A DNA stretch of 64,000 nt, taken from positions 62,001-126,000 of the forward strand of contig JAHWIC010000002.1 of the NCBI GenBank assembly GCA_019322805.1, given 5' to 3'. This DNA comes from Candidatus Woesearchaeota archaeon. GTDB lineage: Archaea; Nanobdellota; Nanobdellia; Woesearchaeales; JAHWIC01. Both the position numbers and the translations under genes were made by a program. Position 1 is the first letter of the stretch, and the number at the start of each line of letters is the position of its first letter. This document shows, piece by piece, positions 34,152-43,015 of this stretch. The notes under the pieces were generated by a model. That model searched no databases and was not told where the DNA came from. It was given only the letters and a program-made list of their open reading frames with translations.

Positions 34152-36749
34152 ATGACTAAGTATGTTTATTCTTTTGGTGAAGGAAGTGCAAAGCTAAAGG
34201 ATTTGTTAGGAGGCAAAGGAGCTAACCTGTCTGAGATGACAAACCTAGGCATTCCAATACCACCTGGATTTACAATCACAACAGAGGCTTGTGATGAATA
34301 TTATAAGAATAATAAAAAATATCCGCAAGGGGTTCTGGATCAGATAGCTAAAAAGCTTGAAGAGCTTGAAAAGAAGATGGGCAAGAATCTTGGTGACCCT
34401 GATGACCCATTATTAGTTTCAGTAAGGTCAGGAGCAGCAATTTCTATGCCGGGAATGATGGACACTGTTCTTAATCTAGGCTTAAATGATAGATCTGTAC
34501 AAGGCTTAATCAAGAAAACAAACAATGAGCGGTTTGCGCTAGACTCCTACAGAAGGTTCATTCAGATGTTTGGGGATGTTGTAATGGGTGTTGAGCATGA
34601 GAAGTTCGAGCATGCATTGTCAAAAGCAAAGGAAACAAAAGGAGTTGAATATGATACTGGCTTGGATGCAGAAGACCTTAAGAAACTTATTGAAGGATAT
34701 AAGAAGATAATAAAAGAGGAAAAAGGGGAAGAATTCCCTCAAGATCCTAAGAAACAATTACAGAAAGCGATTGATGCTGTATTTGACTCATGGAACAATA
34801 ACAGAGCGATTGCTTATAGAAGAATACATGGTATCAAAGGGTTATTAGGAACTGCTGTTAATGTACAGACAATGGTATTCGGCAATATGGGAGAGACCTC
34901 AGGAACAGGGGTTTCATTTACAAGAAATCCATCAACAGGCGAAAAAGGGCTTTATGGAGAATTCTTAATGAATGCCCAGGGTGAGGATGTTGTGGCGGGA
35001 ATAAGGACTCCACGGCCAATTTCTGAGCTCAAAAAGGTAATGCCAGAATGCTACAAGCAGTATGTGGAGATATCAGAAAAACTAGAGAAACATTACAAAG
35101 ACATGCAGGATATGGAATTCACAATTCAGGAAGGAAAGCTATTCATTTTGCAGACTAGAACAGGAAAAAGAACAGGAGCAGCTGCAGTAAAGATTGCAGT
35201 TGATATGGTTAATGAAGGGTTAATTGCAAAAAAAGAAGCATTGTTAAGGGTTGACCCAAACAAACTAGATGAATTATTGCATCCACAGCTTGACCCTGTA
35301 GCTAAGCAGGAATCCAAGCCAATTGCAAAAGGATTGCCAGCTTCACCAGGAGCTGCTGTAGGAGAGGTTGTTTTTACTGCTGAAAAAGCATATAACCTAA
35401 CAGAAGAGGGTCATAAGGTTATTTTAGTTAGAACAGAAACAAGCCCTGAAGATATTGAAGGGATGAATTCTGCAAAAGGAATCTTAACCTCAAGAGGAGG
35501 CATGACATCGCATGCAGCAGTTGTTGCTAGAGGAATGGGTAAATGCTGCGTTGCTGGCTGTGGGGATATTGTTGTTGATGAAAAAGCCGGCAAGTTCAAG
35601 GTTGGTGACCTAGTTATAAAAGAAGGAGAGCATATAACCTTAGATGGTTCAACAGGAGAAGTTTATCAAAGAGAGATACCAGTAGTTGAGCCTGAGATGT
35701 CAGGAAACTTTGCAAGTTTGATGGAATGGGCTGATAAAGTAAGAAAACTAAGAGTAAGAACAAATGCAGATACCCCAAAGGATGCAGAAACTGCTGTTAA
35801 GTTTGGTGCAGAAGGTATTGGCCTATGCAGGACAGAGCACATGTTCTTTGAAGGAGAAAGAATCAAGGCAATGAGGGAGATGATTCTGGCAGAAAAAGTT
35901 GAAGGGAGGAAAAAAGCTCTTGCAAAACTGCTTCCATTTCAAAAACAGGACTTTATAGGATTATTCAAGGTAATGGGAAAAAGACCAGTTACAATAAGGC
36001 TTTTAGACCCTCCATTACATGAGTTCTTGCCTCAGGAAGAAAAAGATATTAAAGAGCTCTCTAAAGAAATGGGTGTTCCTGCAGGAAAACTAAAGGAGAA
36101 GATTACAGAATTGCATGAATTCAATCCGATGTTGGGTCATAGAGGCTGCAGGCTGGGAATAACCTACCCCGAGATAACAGAGATGCAGGCAAGAGCTATT
36201 TTTGAAGCTGCTGTTGAAACAGGAGCAGTTCCAGAAGTGATGATCCCCCTGGTAGGAAAGGCAGAAGAGTTCAAACATCAGAAAGAGGTTGTAGATAAGG
36301 TGGGAAAAGAGGTTATGAAAGGCAAGCCGTACAGGGTTGGAACAATGATTGAGGTTCCAAGAGGAGCTCTTACAGCAGATAAGGTAGCTAAAGAAGCTGA
36401 ATTCTTCAGCTTTGGAACGAATGACCTAACACAGATGACTTGCGGCTTTTCAAGAGATGATGCAGGAAGGTTCCTAAAAGAGTATGTTGAGATTGGAATT
36501 TATGAAAAAGACCCATTCCAGGTCTTAGACCAGGCTGGAGTAGGTCAGCTTGTTAAGATTGCAGTTGAAAAAGGAAGGAAAACAAGACCAGACCTTAAGA
36601 TTGGCATCTGCGGAGAGCATGGAGGCGAGCCAAGCAGTGTAGAATTCTGCCACAGAGCAGGTTTGAACTATGTAAGCTGCTCACCATACAGAGTTCCAAT
36701 AGCAAGACTAGCAGCTGCTCAGGCTGCATTAAAAGAGAAGAAAAAGTAA
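34152..36749 (+). CDS. ppdK: Pyruvate, phosphate dikinase
   Basis: 865 residues; interconverts pyruvate, ATP and phosphate with PEP, AMP and pyrophosphate. N-terminal ATP-grasp (LGGKGANLSEMTNLGIPIPP), central phospho-His domain with GGMTSHAAVVARGMG (His about 453), C-terminal PEP barrel with GLCRTEHMFF and IGICGEHGGEPSS (Cys about 818). Preceded by AGGAGGAT and a TATA-like AATTTATAAAG (34098). Adenylate kinase (43980) would recycle the AMP. Confidence 0.96.
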   Translation: MTKYVYSFGEGSAKLKDLLGGKGANLSEMTNLGIPIPPGFTITTEACDEYYKNNKKYPQGVLDQIAKKLEELEKKMGKNLGDPDDPLLVSVRSGAAISMPGMMDTVLNLGLNDRSVQGLIKKTNNERFALDSYRRFIQMFGDVVMGVEHEKFEHALSKAKETKGVEYDTGLDAEDLKKLIEGYKKIIKEEKGEEFPQDPKKQLQKAIDAVFDSWNNNRAIAYRRIHGIKGLLGTAVNVQTMVFGNMGETSGTGVSFTRNPSTGEKGLYGEFLMNAQGEDVVAGIRTPRPISELKKVMPECYKQYVEISEKLEKHYKDMQDMEFTIQEGKLFILQTRTGKRTGAAAVKIAVDMVNEGLIAKKEALLRVDPNKLDELLHPQLDPVAKQESKPIAKGLPASPGAAVGEVVFTAEKAYNLTEEGHKVILVRTETSPEDIEGMNSAKGILTSRGGMTSHAAVVARGMGKCCVAGCGDIVVDEKAGKFKVGDLVIKEGEHITLDGSTGEVYQREIPVVEPEMSGNFASLMEWADKVRKLRVRTNADTPKDAETAVKFGAEGIGLCRTEHMFFEGERIKAMREMILAEKVEGRKKALAKLLPFQKQDFIGLFKVMGKRPVTIRLLDPPLHEFLPQEEKDIKELSKEMGVPAGKLKEKITELHEFNPMLGHRGCRLGITYPEITEMQARAIFEAAVETGAVPEVMIPLVGKAEEFKHQKEVVDKVGKEVMKGKPYRVGTMIEVPRGALTADKVAKEAEFFSFGTNDLTQMTCGFSRDDAGRFLKEYVEIGIYEKDPFQVLDQAGVGQLVKIAVEKGRKTRPDLKIGICGEHGGEPSSVEFCHRAGLNYVSCSPYRVPIARLAAAQAALKEKKK

Positions 36750-37505
36750 TTAAACATATTTTTTTATGGTTCTTATATTTCTTTTATCTAAGCCGCCTAA
36801 ACGATAAATTACAACTTCTTTTATTCCAGAAGATTTTGCGGCTTTTAGGTCCTTGTCCAGCTGTTCTATGGTCATTACAGGCTCATTCCCCATTCCTGGA
36901 GCAAGCATTCCTATGCCCAGCTGGAAATCTTTGTATTGCTTCTTAAGAAACTGGATGCGAGATTTAATAGAATCATTTTTTATCGCACTTGAATAAGCCA
37001 TAAGGATTTTAGCGTGTTTGAAATTATCCTGATCAAATGTTGTTGCAAAGAACTGGAATAATTTAGCGAGCAGCTTGTTCTTAACCGAATATTCTGCAGT
37101 AACAACCTTTATCTTATGTTCGGAAGCATTCTGTAGAAAATCCATTATTAACTTTTTATTTTTAAAGACATTAGTTGCCTGAGAAAAAACCAATGATTTT
37201 TTCAAATACGGCAATTCAGCATCCCACAGAACTGTCAATTGCCTTTCGTTTTTTTCCAATTCCTTAATCACTCTCTTCAGCCCTTCTGCATCAGAGAATG
37301 CAGAAAACCAGTAGCCTTCCTCTTCCCTTAAAACAGGCCAATAGCAGACCTCCTGCACATACATATATTTAGAGCAGTCTTTCCTGATTCTATTAAATTC
37401 CTTAATGCTCTTAGCTGCAGCGTACAGTCTAGTTGGAAAATCAACCAACTTAAGCCTGCTAAGGTTTGCCTTTGTTGGGAACTCCTCAAAAAAGCTTATT
37501 CTCAT
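36750..37505 (-). CDS. Uncharacterised 251-residue protein, TIM-barrel-like
   Basis: Alternating helix and strand pattern with KIKVVTAEYS, FQLGIGMLAPGMGNEPVM and SGIKEVVIYRLGGL near the end suggests a TIM barrel, as in some polysaccharide- or nucleotide-acting enzymes. No catalytic motif can be named. Its stop abuts the ppdK stop, tail to tail. Confidence 0.65.
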   Translation of the reverse strand: MRISFFEEFPTKANLSRLKLVDFPTRLYAAAKSIKEFNRIRKDCSKYMYVQEVCYWPVLREEEGYWFSAFSDAEGLKRVIKELEKNERQLTVLWDAELPYLKKSLVFSQATNVFKNKKLIMDFLQNASEHKIKVVTAEYSVKNKLLAKLFQFFATTFDQDNFKHAKILMAYSSAIKNDSIKSRIQFLKKQYKDFQLGIGMLAPGMGNEPVMTIEQLDKDLKAAKSSGIKEVVIYRLGGLDKRNIRTIKKYV

Positions 37506-37614
37506 GTTTATTACTGCTTATTTATACTTCTTTTTAAGTTTTTTGATGGTACTTTTTAGTGTTGAAAGTTTTCTACAGAAATTATTTAAATAGTAAACCA
37601 AAACAAAGTCTTAA

Positions 37615-38301
37615 ATGGTTAAAACAAGCAGAATCCTAGAAGAAATCTTAAAGCATAAGATTATTCTAATAATAATCCTAATATTATGCGTTGCGCTCTA
37701 TTACAACTATAGCTATCAGGGAATTACATATAAGATATTAAGGAGTGATCCTGAAGCAGTCAGCAATTTTGTTCTTTCTTTTAAGACCTTAGCGCCTTTA
37801 GTGTATCTGGTTTTGGTTATACTTGAAGTGGCAATTGCACCTATTCCTGGATTTATATTTGCATTCTCAGGAGGGATTATATTCGGCACTCTCTTGGGGG
37901 GTGTTTTATTATTTTTAGGCAATTTTTTGGGCAGTATTGTCGGTTTTAAGCTAGCGCAGAGATTTGGAAGGGGGTTTGTTGAAAGACTTGTTAAAAGAGA
38001 AAGTCTTGACAAATTTGACAGCTATACTCTAAGATATGGTGGCTGGTTAATACTCTTAATAAGGCTGAATCCAATGACGTCATCGGATTTATTTAATTAT
38101 GCTGCTGGCTTAAGCAAGGTTCCGTTCAGGCATTTTGTGGTTGCTTCATTCTTTGGCTTAATGCCAATAGCATTTGTACAGACCTATCTTGGAGAAGAAT
38201 TTATTAAGACAAGCCCAACACTTTATGCAATATTCCTTGCAATAAGCTTATTTGCTGTTGTTTTTGCAGTATATGGTTATTACAGGGCAAGAAAGAAATG
38301 A
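37615..38301 (+). CDS. VTT/TVP38 (DedA-like) membrane protein
   Basis: 228 residues. Hydrophobic helices at about 14-33, 52-75, 80-108, 140-165, 172-195 and 200-222, with the family stretch FAFSGGIIFGTLLGGVLLFL and, after a linker, RLNPMTSSDLFNYAAGLSKV. VTT proteins act as lipid scramblases or flippases. First of three overlapping genes (VTT, acyltransferase, VTT). Confidence 0.88.
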   Translation: MVKTSRILEEILKHKIILIIILILCVALYYNYSYQGITYKILRSDPEAVSNFVLSFKTLAPLVYLVLVILEVAIAPIPGFIFAFSGGIIFGTLLGGVLLFLGNFLGSIVGFKLAQRFGRGFVERLVKRESLDKFDSYTLRYGGWLILLIRLNPMTSSDLFNYAAGLSKVPFRHFVVASFFGLMPIAFVQTYLGEEFIKTSPTLYAIFLAISLFAVVFAVYGYYRARKK

Positions 38302-38825
38302 AAATGAAGCTAATCCAAAGCCTAAAGCTAGCCTGGAGATACAAATACTTGCCTTTTACAATTCTTTTACAGCTGCTTGCAAGAATAATGCCGATTGGAA
38401 CTATTACCTTACATAGACTGCGCGGGGTAAAGATAGGAAAAGGCTGCAATATATCAAAAGAGGCATTCATAGATGAGATGGAGCCTAGGTCAGTAAGCAT
38501 TGGAAATGAGGTTGTGATTTCACCTCATGTTAAAATAATAGCGCATTCAAATTATGGTAAGGCTTTATATCCTTATATGGGAAAGAGAAAAGTGGAAAAG
38601 GTAAGGATCGAGGATGGTGCATTTATCGGAATAGGCGCTATAATCCTGAAGGGAGTAACTATTGGAAAATGTGCTGTAGTAGGGGCTGGTTCTGTTGTTA
38701 CAAAAGATGTAGCGCCTTACACAGTTGCAGCTGGTGTTCCAGCAAAACCTATTAAGAGATTAAAGAAAAAGTATAAAAAGGGGGATATTTCATTATATGA
38801 ATTGTTTTATGGAGCTGAAGAATGA
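38298..38825 (+). CDS. Left-handed beta-helix acyltransferase (hexapeptide repeat)
   Basis: 175 residues. The N-terminal part is hydrophobic; the remainder shows hexapeptide repeats: IEDGAFIGIGAIILKGVTIG, VVGAGSVVTKDVAP and VAAGVPAKPIKRL, the maltose/galactoside O-acetyltransferase signature. It likely acylates a sugar or lipid-linked sugar. ATGA overlaps join it to VTT genes on both sides. Confidence 0.88.
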   Translation: MKMKLIQSLKLAWRYKYLPFTILLQLLARIMPIGTITLHRLRGVKIGKGCNISKEAFIDEMEPRSVSIGNEVVISPHVKIIAHSNYGKALYPYMGKRKVEKVRIEDGAFIGIGAIILKGVTIGKCAVVGAGSVVTKDVAPYTVAAGVPAKPIKRLKKKYKKGDISLYELFYGAEE

Positions 38826-39535
38826 AAATAAAGCACAAAAAAAGAGTGTATGCCCTTATTGGCATCCTATTGCTGGTAGCAATCATCCTATTCCTGGCAT
38901 TTAAGCCATTACGGCCGTATCTGTCAGATCCTGTAAAGATCAAGGAATTTGTGCTTGGCTTTGGGATATTTGCGCCAATAATATTCATAATATTACAGGC
39001 AATCCAGGCGATCATTCCGATAATGCCTGGCCAGCTTTTGGTATTGCTGGCAGGCGCATTATTTGGCACAATAAAGGGCTCTATTTATTGTTTAATAGGC
39101 ATATTCATAGGTATTTCTGTGGTATTTTTCATTGCAAAAAAATACGGCACAGAAGTCGTTCATAAACATGTTGATAAAAAGGAGTTATCGAAATTGAATA
39201 AGTTTATCAGAGAGCATGGAGATTATGCCATATTCCTTGGAAGAGTGTTGCCTTTATTTCCCAGCGATGTTGTTAGCTTTGGTGCAGGGCTTACTAAAAT
39301 GAGATATAAACATTATATCATAGCCTCTATGCTTGGTTTTTTTCCAGCAGTGTTCCTGCTTAACATACTAGGAAACCAGCTAACTAAAGGATTGCTTAAT
39401 CTAAAAACCGTAGTAATTGTCCTTTCTATTGTAATATTTATTGTCATAGTTTACAAATTCAAGCACCAAATAAAAGTGCATGTTCACAATGCTTTGTTAT
39501 GGGTTGAGAAGAAGATAAAAAAAGCGTTATCTTGA
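38822..39535 (+). CDS. Second VTT/TVP38 membrane protein
   Basis: 237 residues with about six membrane helices. LLVLLAGALFGTIKGSIYCL and GRVLPLFPSDVVSFGAGLTK are VTT-family blocks equivalent to those in the gene at 37615. The two copies are only distantly similar. The end overlaps the convergent hydrolase gene by nine bases. Confidence 0.88.
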   Translation: MKIKHKKRVYALIGILLLVAIILFLAFKPLRPYLSDPVKIKEFVLGFGIFAPIIFIILQAIQAIIPIMPGQLLVLLAGALFGTIKGSIYCLIGIFIGISVVFFIAKKYGTEVVHKHVDKKELSKLNKFIREHGDYAIFLGRVLPLFPSDVVSFGAGLTKMRYKHYIIASMLGFFPAVFLLNILGNQLTKGLLNLKTVVIVLSIVIFIVIVYKFKHQIKVHVHNALLWVEKKIKKALS

Positions 39536-40468
39536 TACAAACTTATAGACCCCTTCATTCACGATATGTTTATCATAATCTACTGTGATGATATGGGCTG
39601 AATTATTCAAATAGACTAATGTCTTGTCTTCAGATGAAACAGTTTCAAAGATAAATTGCGCGCTTTCAGGAGCAGCCCTATTGTCAAATAAGGACTGTAT
39701 TATTAACACAGGCTCATCGATCTTTGCCAGGTTCTCTCTGGCTGCATCAGACAAGTCAAAGACATTTATGAGTTCTGTAACAGGAGCTCCTTCAAATACC
39801 GGCATGCCTCTTACAGCATCATTATCCATAACTGCACCATAAGTGATTTTTCTGACATATTTGGTTATAAGCCTTAGCCCTTGGAGGATTTGTCTGGTGG
39901 GCAGGTATTCCAGCCATTTAAAGGAAACATATATTGGAGTTGCCATAGAGATTACCCCATCAAAGTCTTCGTTCTCAGCTAAGTATAAAGCTGTTAATCC
40001 TCCATTGCATATACCGCCAACATATACCTTATCATAATTCCTTTTGAGTATTTGTAATGCTCTGTTTGCATCTTCTACAACCTCCTGCCAGGTGACCTTT
40101 GAAAGATAATCTATTGTAGAGCCATGGCCTGCAAGCAATGGTGCATAGACAGATATGTTTCTTTGAGCAAGGTATTCAGCCATTTCCTTTAATTCATACG
40201 GCGAGCCACCAAAGCCGTGCAATAATAAAACTGCTGTAGGGCCTCTGTTATAGAATATCGGCTGTGTTCGGTCCATAACATACCTATCAAATGTTACTGT
40301 TTCGTCCAGAACCTGTATTGAGGACAGGTAAGTATCTGCCGGATATGTTTCCAGGCCAGTGTTTACATAAACCCAAAAAGCAGCTACTGCTACTATGATG
40401 ACTGAGGTTATGATGCGTTTCCTATCCCAAAATTCCTCAAATTCTTTTAACTTATTTTTTTTAGCCAT
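39527..40468 (-). CDS. Membrane-anchored alpha/beta hydrolase with Cys at the nucleophile position
   Basis: 313 residues from MAKKNKLKEFEEFW (an ATG 15 bp further upstream is possible). One N-terminal membrane helix (about 20-36). The fold shows LLHGFGGSPYELKEMAEYLA and GHGST. The nucleophile elbow reads GGICNGG, with Cys in place of the usual Ser; SLFDNRAAPE and NNSAHIITVD supply the likely Asp and His. Ser is usual in carboxylesterases; Cys is known in dienelactone hydrolases. Overlaps the polysaccharide deacetylase gene end by eight bases. Confidence 0.82.
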   Translation of the reverse strand: MAKKNKLKEFEEFWDRKRIITSVIIVAVAAFWVYVNTGLETYPADTYLSSIQVLDETVTFDRYVMDRTQPIFYNRGPTAVLLLHGFGGSPYELKEMAEYLAQRNISVYAPLLAGHGSTIDYLSKVTWQEVVEDANRALQILKRNYDKVYVGGICNGGLTALYLAENEDFDGVISMATPIYVSFKWLEYLPTRQILQGLRLITKYVRKITYGAVMDNDAVRGMPVFEGAPVTELINVFDLSDAARENLAKIDEPVLIIQSLFDNRAAPESAQFIFETVSSEDKTLVYLNNSAHIITVDYDKHIVNEGVYKFVSR

Positions 40469-42125
40469 TTTTGGGTATAGCAAATCCGGTTGTATTGGTT
40501 ATCTCATATTCTTTTCCTTTATATCTAGCGACTAGTCCTGGCATGCCATTCTTGATTAGGATTTCATTGCCTGTATCTTCTACTTCGACTTTTTCATATG
40601 CCTTGACCCATTCAGCATAATCGCGCATGTTCATAACAAAAACATCCGGGTCATCATTAACCATCTTCATTATCTTATCAAGGCATTCAAAAACATACTC
40701 GTTGTCAAACCTGCCTGTATGAGTTACAAGAACAAATGGGATACTCCTGTCTTTATGCTTCTCTATTAAGAGGTATATGACATATCTGTTAAAGTCTACA
40801 AGAGCCTGCTTAAATATTCCTGGGCCGAAAATAAAATTAAATTCAATAGATGCTGGAATAATAAGTATATTTGAGATCTTTCCTTCAACAGCCCTGTAGT
40901 AGGGGAATCTGGGAGTGAAAAGCAAAGCCTTGTCGCTTAAAAAACCAAAGCCCTTTTCATTCAATATCTGCAGAGTGTATTTGTTATCTGCCCAGATTGT
41001 TGGCCTAAAGCCCTTTGGTTCAAGGTCAAGTTTTTCTTTAAGAATCTTTAATGATTTATCAAATATCTCTTTTTGCTTTTCATAACTAGGGGAATTAATA
41101 AAATAGAATGTTGAACCATACTCAAAAAGATTATGGGCATAACTATGAAATTCTATGTTCTGGTTATTTCCAAGAGCATAGTTAATTAAGTCTGCCCATT
41201 CATCATTAGTTTCAATGCCACTTGCTACTACAAAGAATGTTCCTGAGATATCATTCGCAATATGCACATCAATAATGTGCTTAAACTCAGATGGTTCTGT
41301 AAATAGAACCCCAGCATCGTCGTTTGTAAAGATTGCTGCTGTCTTTGCTCCATCTGGAAAAGGCATTAATTCTACCTCGCCAATCTGCCTTGGGTAGACT
41401 GGTCTTGAACTGATTGAGAATTGAAACTCATTGACCAGAGAGAGGGCTACTAAAATCAAGAATAATGACAATAGCACACCTATTGTGATGTTAAATGTAA
41501 TTTTATGCCTGCTAAACAAGGTCTCAAAATTATTCAATAAGGTCTGCTTTTTACGGTTGTAGAATTGAGCATCTAAGGCTATGAAAAGTACAAGACCCAT
41601 AACAAAGAATAATGGGCTTATTAAGACATAATACCAGTCTGCCATTCCCCAGAATATATAAGTTGAAAAGACTGTAAAAGAGAGCAGGAATAAGATAAAG
41701 AATAAAACTGCCAATTCCTTTTCCTGGAATAAAATGTTATTCAGGCTTTTCATATATTTGCTTTTTTTACGCTTAAAAAAGAAGAGATCTAATTTAAAAA
41801 ATTCAATTCTGGCTATAAAAAACATAAGTATGGCTAATGCCAGGAAACTGCCCAGGCAAGTTGATATTATTGACTGTATGCCGCCGGTTTCAAACTGGAT
41901 AAACAAGAATAAGAACAAGACAATAATGAGGGCAAGGTATTCCATAAGGAATGATATCTTTTTTTTAGTAATGAGCTTTTTTACAGCTAATGTGATCAAA
42001 ACGATTATTATTACTGAAGCTACTACTCCTATAACGCTGTTTATTACCCCTTCCATGCCAAGGATACTGAAAGCTATGAAGAAAGCTAAGAATAGAAAGA
42101 TTATTTCAAAAACAGCAAACTTCAA
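40461..42125 (-). CDS. Polysaccharide deacetylase-like protein with N-terminal membrane domain
   Basis: 554 residues. The first 235 residues have about eight hydrophobic helices. The C-terminal NodB-like domain has TNDDAG near 270 (metal-binding Asp) and HSYAHNLF (the HSxxH metal motif), then GFRPTIWADN and VLVTHTGRF. This suggests deacetylation of a surface polysaccharide or lipid-linked glycan on the outer face. Operon: small membrane protein, this gene, then the hydrolase. Confidence 0.8.
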   Translation of the reverse strand: MKFAVFEIIFLFLAFFIAFSILGMEGVINSVIGVVASVIIIVLITLAVKKLITKKKISFLMEYLALIIVLFLFLFIQFETGGIQSIISTCLGSFLALAILMFFIARIEFFKLDLFFFKRKKSKYMKSLNNILFQEKELAVLFFILFLLSFTVFSTYIFWGMADWYYVLISPLFFVMGLVLFIALDAQFYNRKKQTLLNNFETLFSRHKITFNITIGVLLSLFLILVALSLVNEFQFSISSRPVYPRQIGEVELMPFPDGAKTAAIFTNDDAGVLFTEPSEFKHIIDVHIANDISGTFFVVASGIETNDEWADLINYALGNNQNIEFHSYAHNLFEYGSTFYFINSPSYEKQKEIFDKSLKILKEKLDLEPKGFRPTIWADNKYTLQILNEKGFGFLSDKALLFTPRFPYYRAVEGKISNILIIPASIEFNFIFGPGIFKQALVDFNRYVIYLLIEKHKDRSIPFVLVTHTGRFDNEYVFECLDKIMKMVNDDPDVFVMNMRDYAEWVKAYEKVEVEDTGNEILIKNGMPGLVARYKGKEYEITNTTGFAIPKNG

Positions 42126-42130
42126 CTAAA

Positions 42131-42388
42131 CTACCTCTTTTTTCTCTTGGTTCTCTTAAAAAATGTGTCAAATCTGGATGAAAATATGAAAATCAGGAAA
42201 AGGAAATAGATAGCAGCAAAGACCAGTAATCCTGCTTTTAACGGAGCTGTGTTTGAAGGTGACAAGAGTGCACTAGATGGCCTGTATCTTGTTCCTATGA
42301 CGACTAAAACAACATATAATATGATCAATATTGCCAAGGGTAGTAGATACCACCATGGTTTCTTCTTTGCTGGTTCTTTTTTCTTCAT
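42131..42388 (-). CDS. Small two-helix membrane protein
   Basis: 85 residues: basic N-terminus (MKKKEPAKKKPWWYLLPLAI), membrane helices about 13-31 and 50-70, basic C-terminus (RFDTFFKRTKRKKR). Five bases precede the deacetylase gene, so they are probably coexpressed. Not recognised. Confidence 0.65.
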   Translation of the reverse strand: MKKKEPAKKKPWWYLLPLAILIILYVVLVVIGTRYRPSSALLSPSNTAPLKAGLLVFAAIYFLFLIFIFSSRFDTFFKRTKRKKR

Positions 42389-42477
42389 AATAGCTATAAT
42401 TAAAGAACTTATTTTTAAATTTATTGGTAAATCATAAAGAAAATAAAATCATTGTAAAATAATCATCACAAAAAAAT

Positions 42478-42498
42478 AATTCTGAAAATTCCTTTTTA
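42478..42498. repeat. Left-end fragment of a further cruciform repeat
   Basis: AATTCTGAAAATTCCTTTTT matches the outer stem plus first arm of the family but has no matching right half before copy F begins 43 bp later. It looks like the remnant of a tandem copy. Confidence 0.55.
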
Positions 42499-42540
42499 AA
42501 TAATAGTATAATAACAATAATAAAAAATCAATAAAAAATA

Positions 42541-42762
42541 TTTAAATCCGAAAATTCCTTTCACAACTAAGCTAAAGGTTATAGTAAGCGAAATTATATA
42601 AGCAATAGTTTCGCTTACTAAATAGTAAACGCAATCTTTCATAAAATAGTTGCGTTTACTAAATTTTCATCTGCTTTCTTTCCTTTAAGTCAGAGTGTAA
42701 ATTGGGGACAACGGATAATTTTTGCTTTAATGGGTTATATCAAGCAAAAATCGGATTGATTT
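42541..42762. repeat. Cruciform repeat copy F (subfamily I) carrying a nested insertion
   Basis: The outer stem is AAATCCGA with TCGGATTGATTT (CCG pairs with CGG, whereas most copies pair CTG with CAG). Arm 3 is ATTTTTGCTT/AAGCAAAAAT. Arm 1 is split after AAAGG (42574-42578) by 83 bp; AATTTTCATC resumes at 42662. Removing the insert leaves 139 bp, close to the 137 bp of copies A and C. Confidence 0.83.
42579..42661. mobile_element. 83-bp double-hairpin insertion inside repeat F
   Basis: Two related palindromes: TAGTAAGCGAAA (42582-42593) with TTTCGCTTACTA (42609-42620), and TAGTAAACGCAA (42623-42634) with TTGCGTTTACTA (42650-42661). The arms share TAGTAARCG. There is no coding capacity. It looks like two copies of a roughly 40-bp miniature palindrome, or one that duplicated, inserted into the repeat. 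Confidence 0.6.
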
Positions 42763-42808
42763 TTATCTTTCTAATGATTTTTTAGATTGATTATATAAAT
42801 TAAAAAAG

Positions 42809-42961
42809 CGCGCCTGCGAAGACTTTCAAGCCACAAGCTTCGCTTAATGGCATTCGAACTCCGGACCTAATGCTCGCTTCTTGTGCGGAGAGCAATCCGC
42901 TCAGATAGGAGGCATTCGCTCTTTTTGGCTTAACCAAGTATCCAAGCTGAGCTACAGGCGC
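42809..42961 (-). tRNA. tRNA-Arg(CCU) with three putative introns
   Basis: Acceptor GCGCCTG (42961 down) pairs perfectly with CAGGCGC, with discriminator G at 42809. Exons give D-stem GCTC/GAGC with loop AGCTTGGATA, anticodon stem AATGC/GCATT with loop CTCCTAA (anticodon CCT), variable AGGTC, T-stem CGGAG/CTTCG and loop TTCGAAT: 75 nt in all. Extra segments are 17 nt in the D-loop (about 42922-42938), 31 nt after position 37 (42875-42905) and 30 nt in the T-loop (about 42822-42851). The T-loop insert folds as GCCA/TGGC and AAGC/GCTT. Exact splice points are ambiguous by a few bases and a bulge-helix-bulge was not cleanly resolved at each site. Confidence 0.75.
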
Positions 42962-43015
42962 ATATTCCTATGAATTGTGCATACCTTTATTAATTTTTTT
43001 GATTATCATTGAGGT

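Noticed and set aside
42822..42961. Reading tRNA-Arg as a simple tRNA with the GCGGA/TCCGC hairpin as anticodon stem
   Set aside because: That hairpin has a six-base loop and no U33-type context, while AATGC/GCATT with loop CTCCTAA fits a normal Arg(CCU) tRNA.
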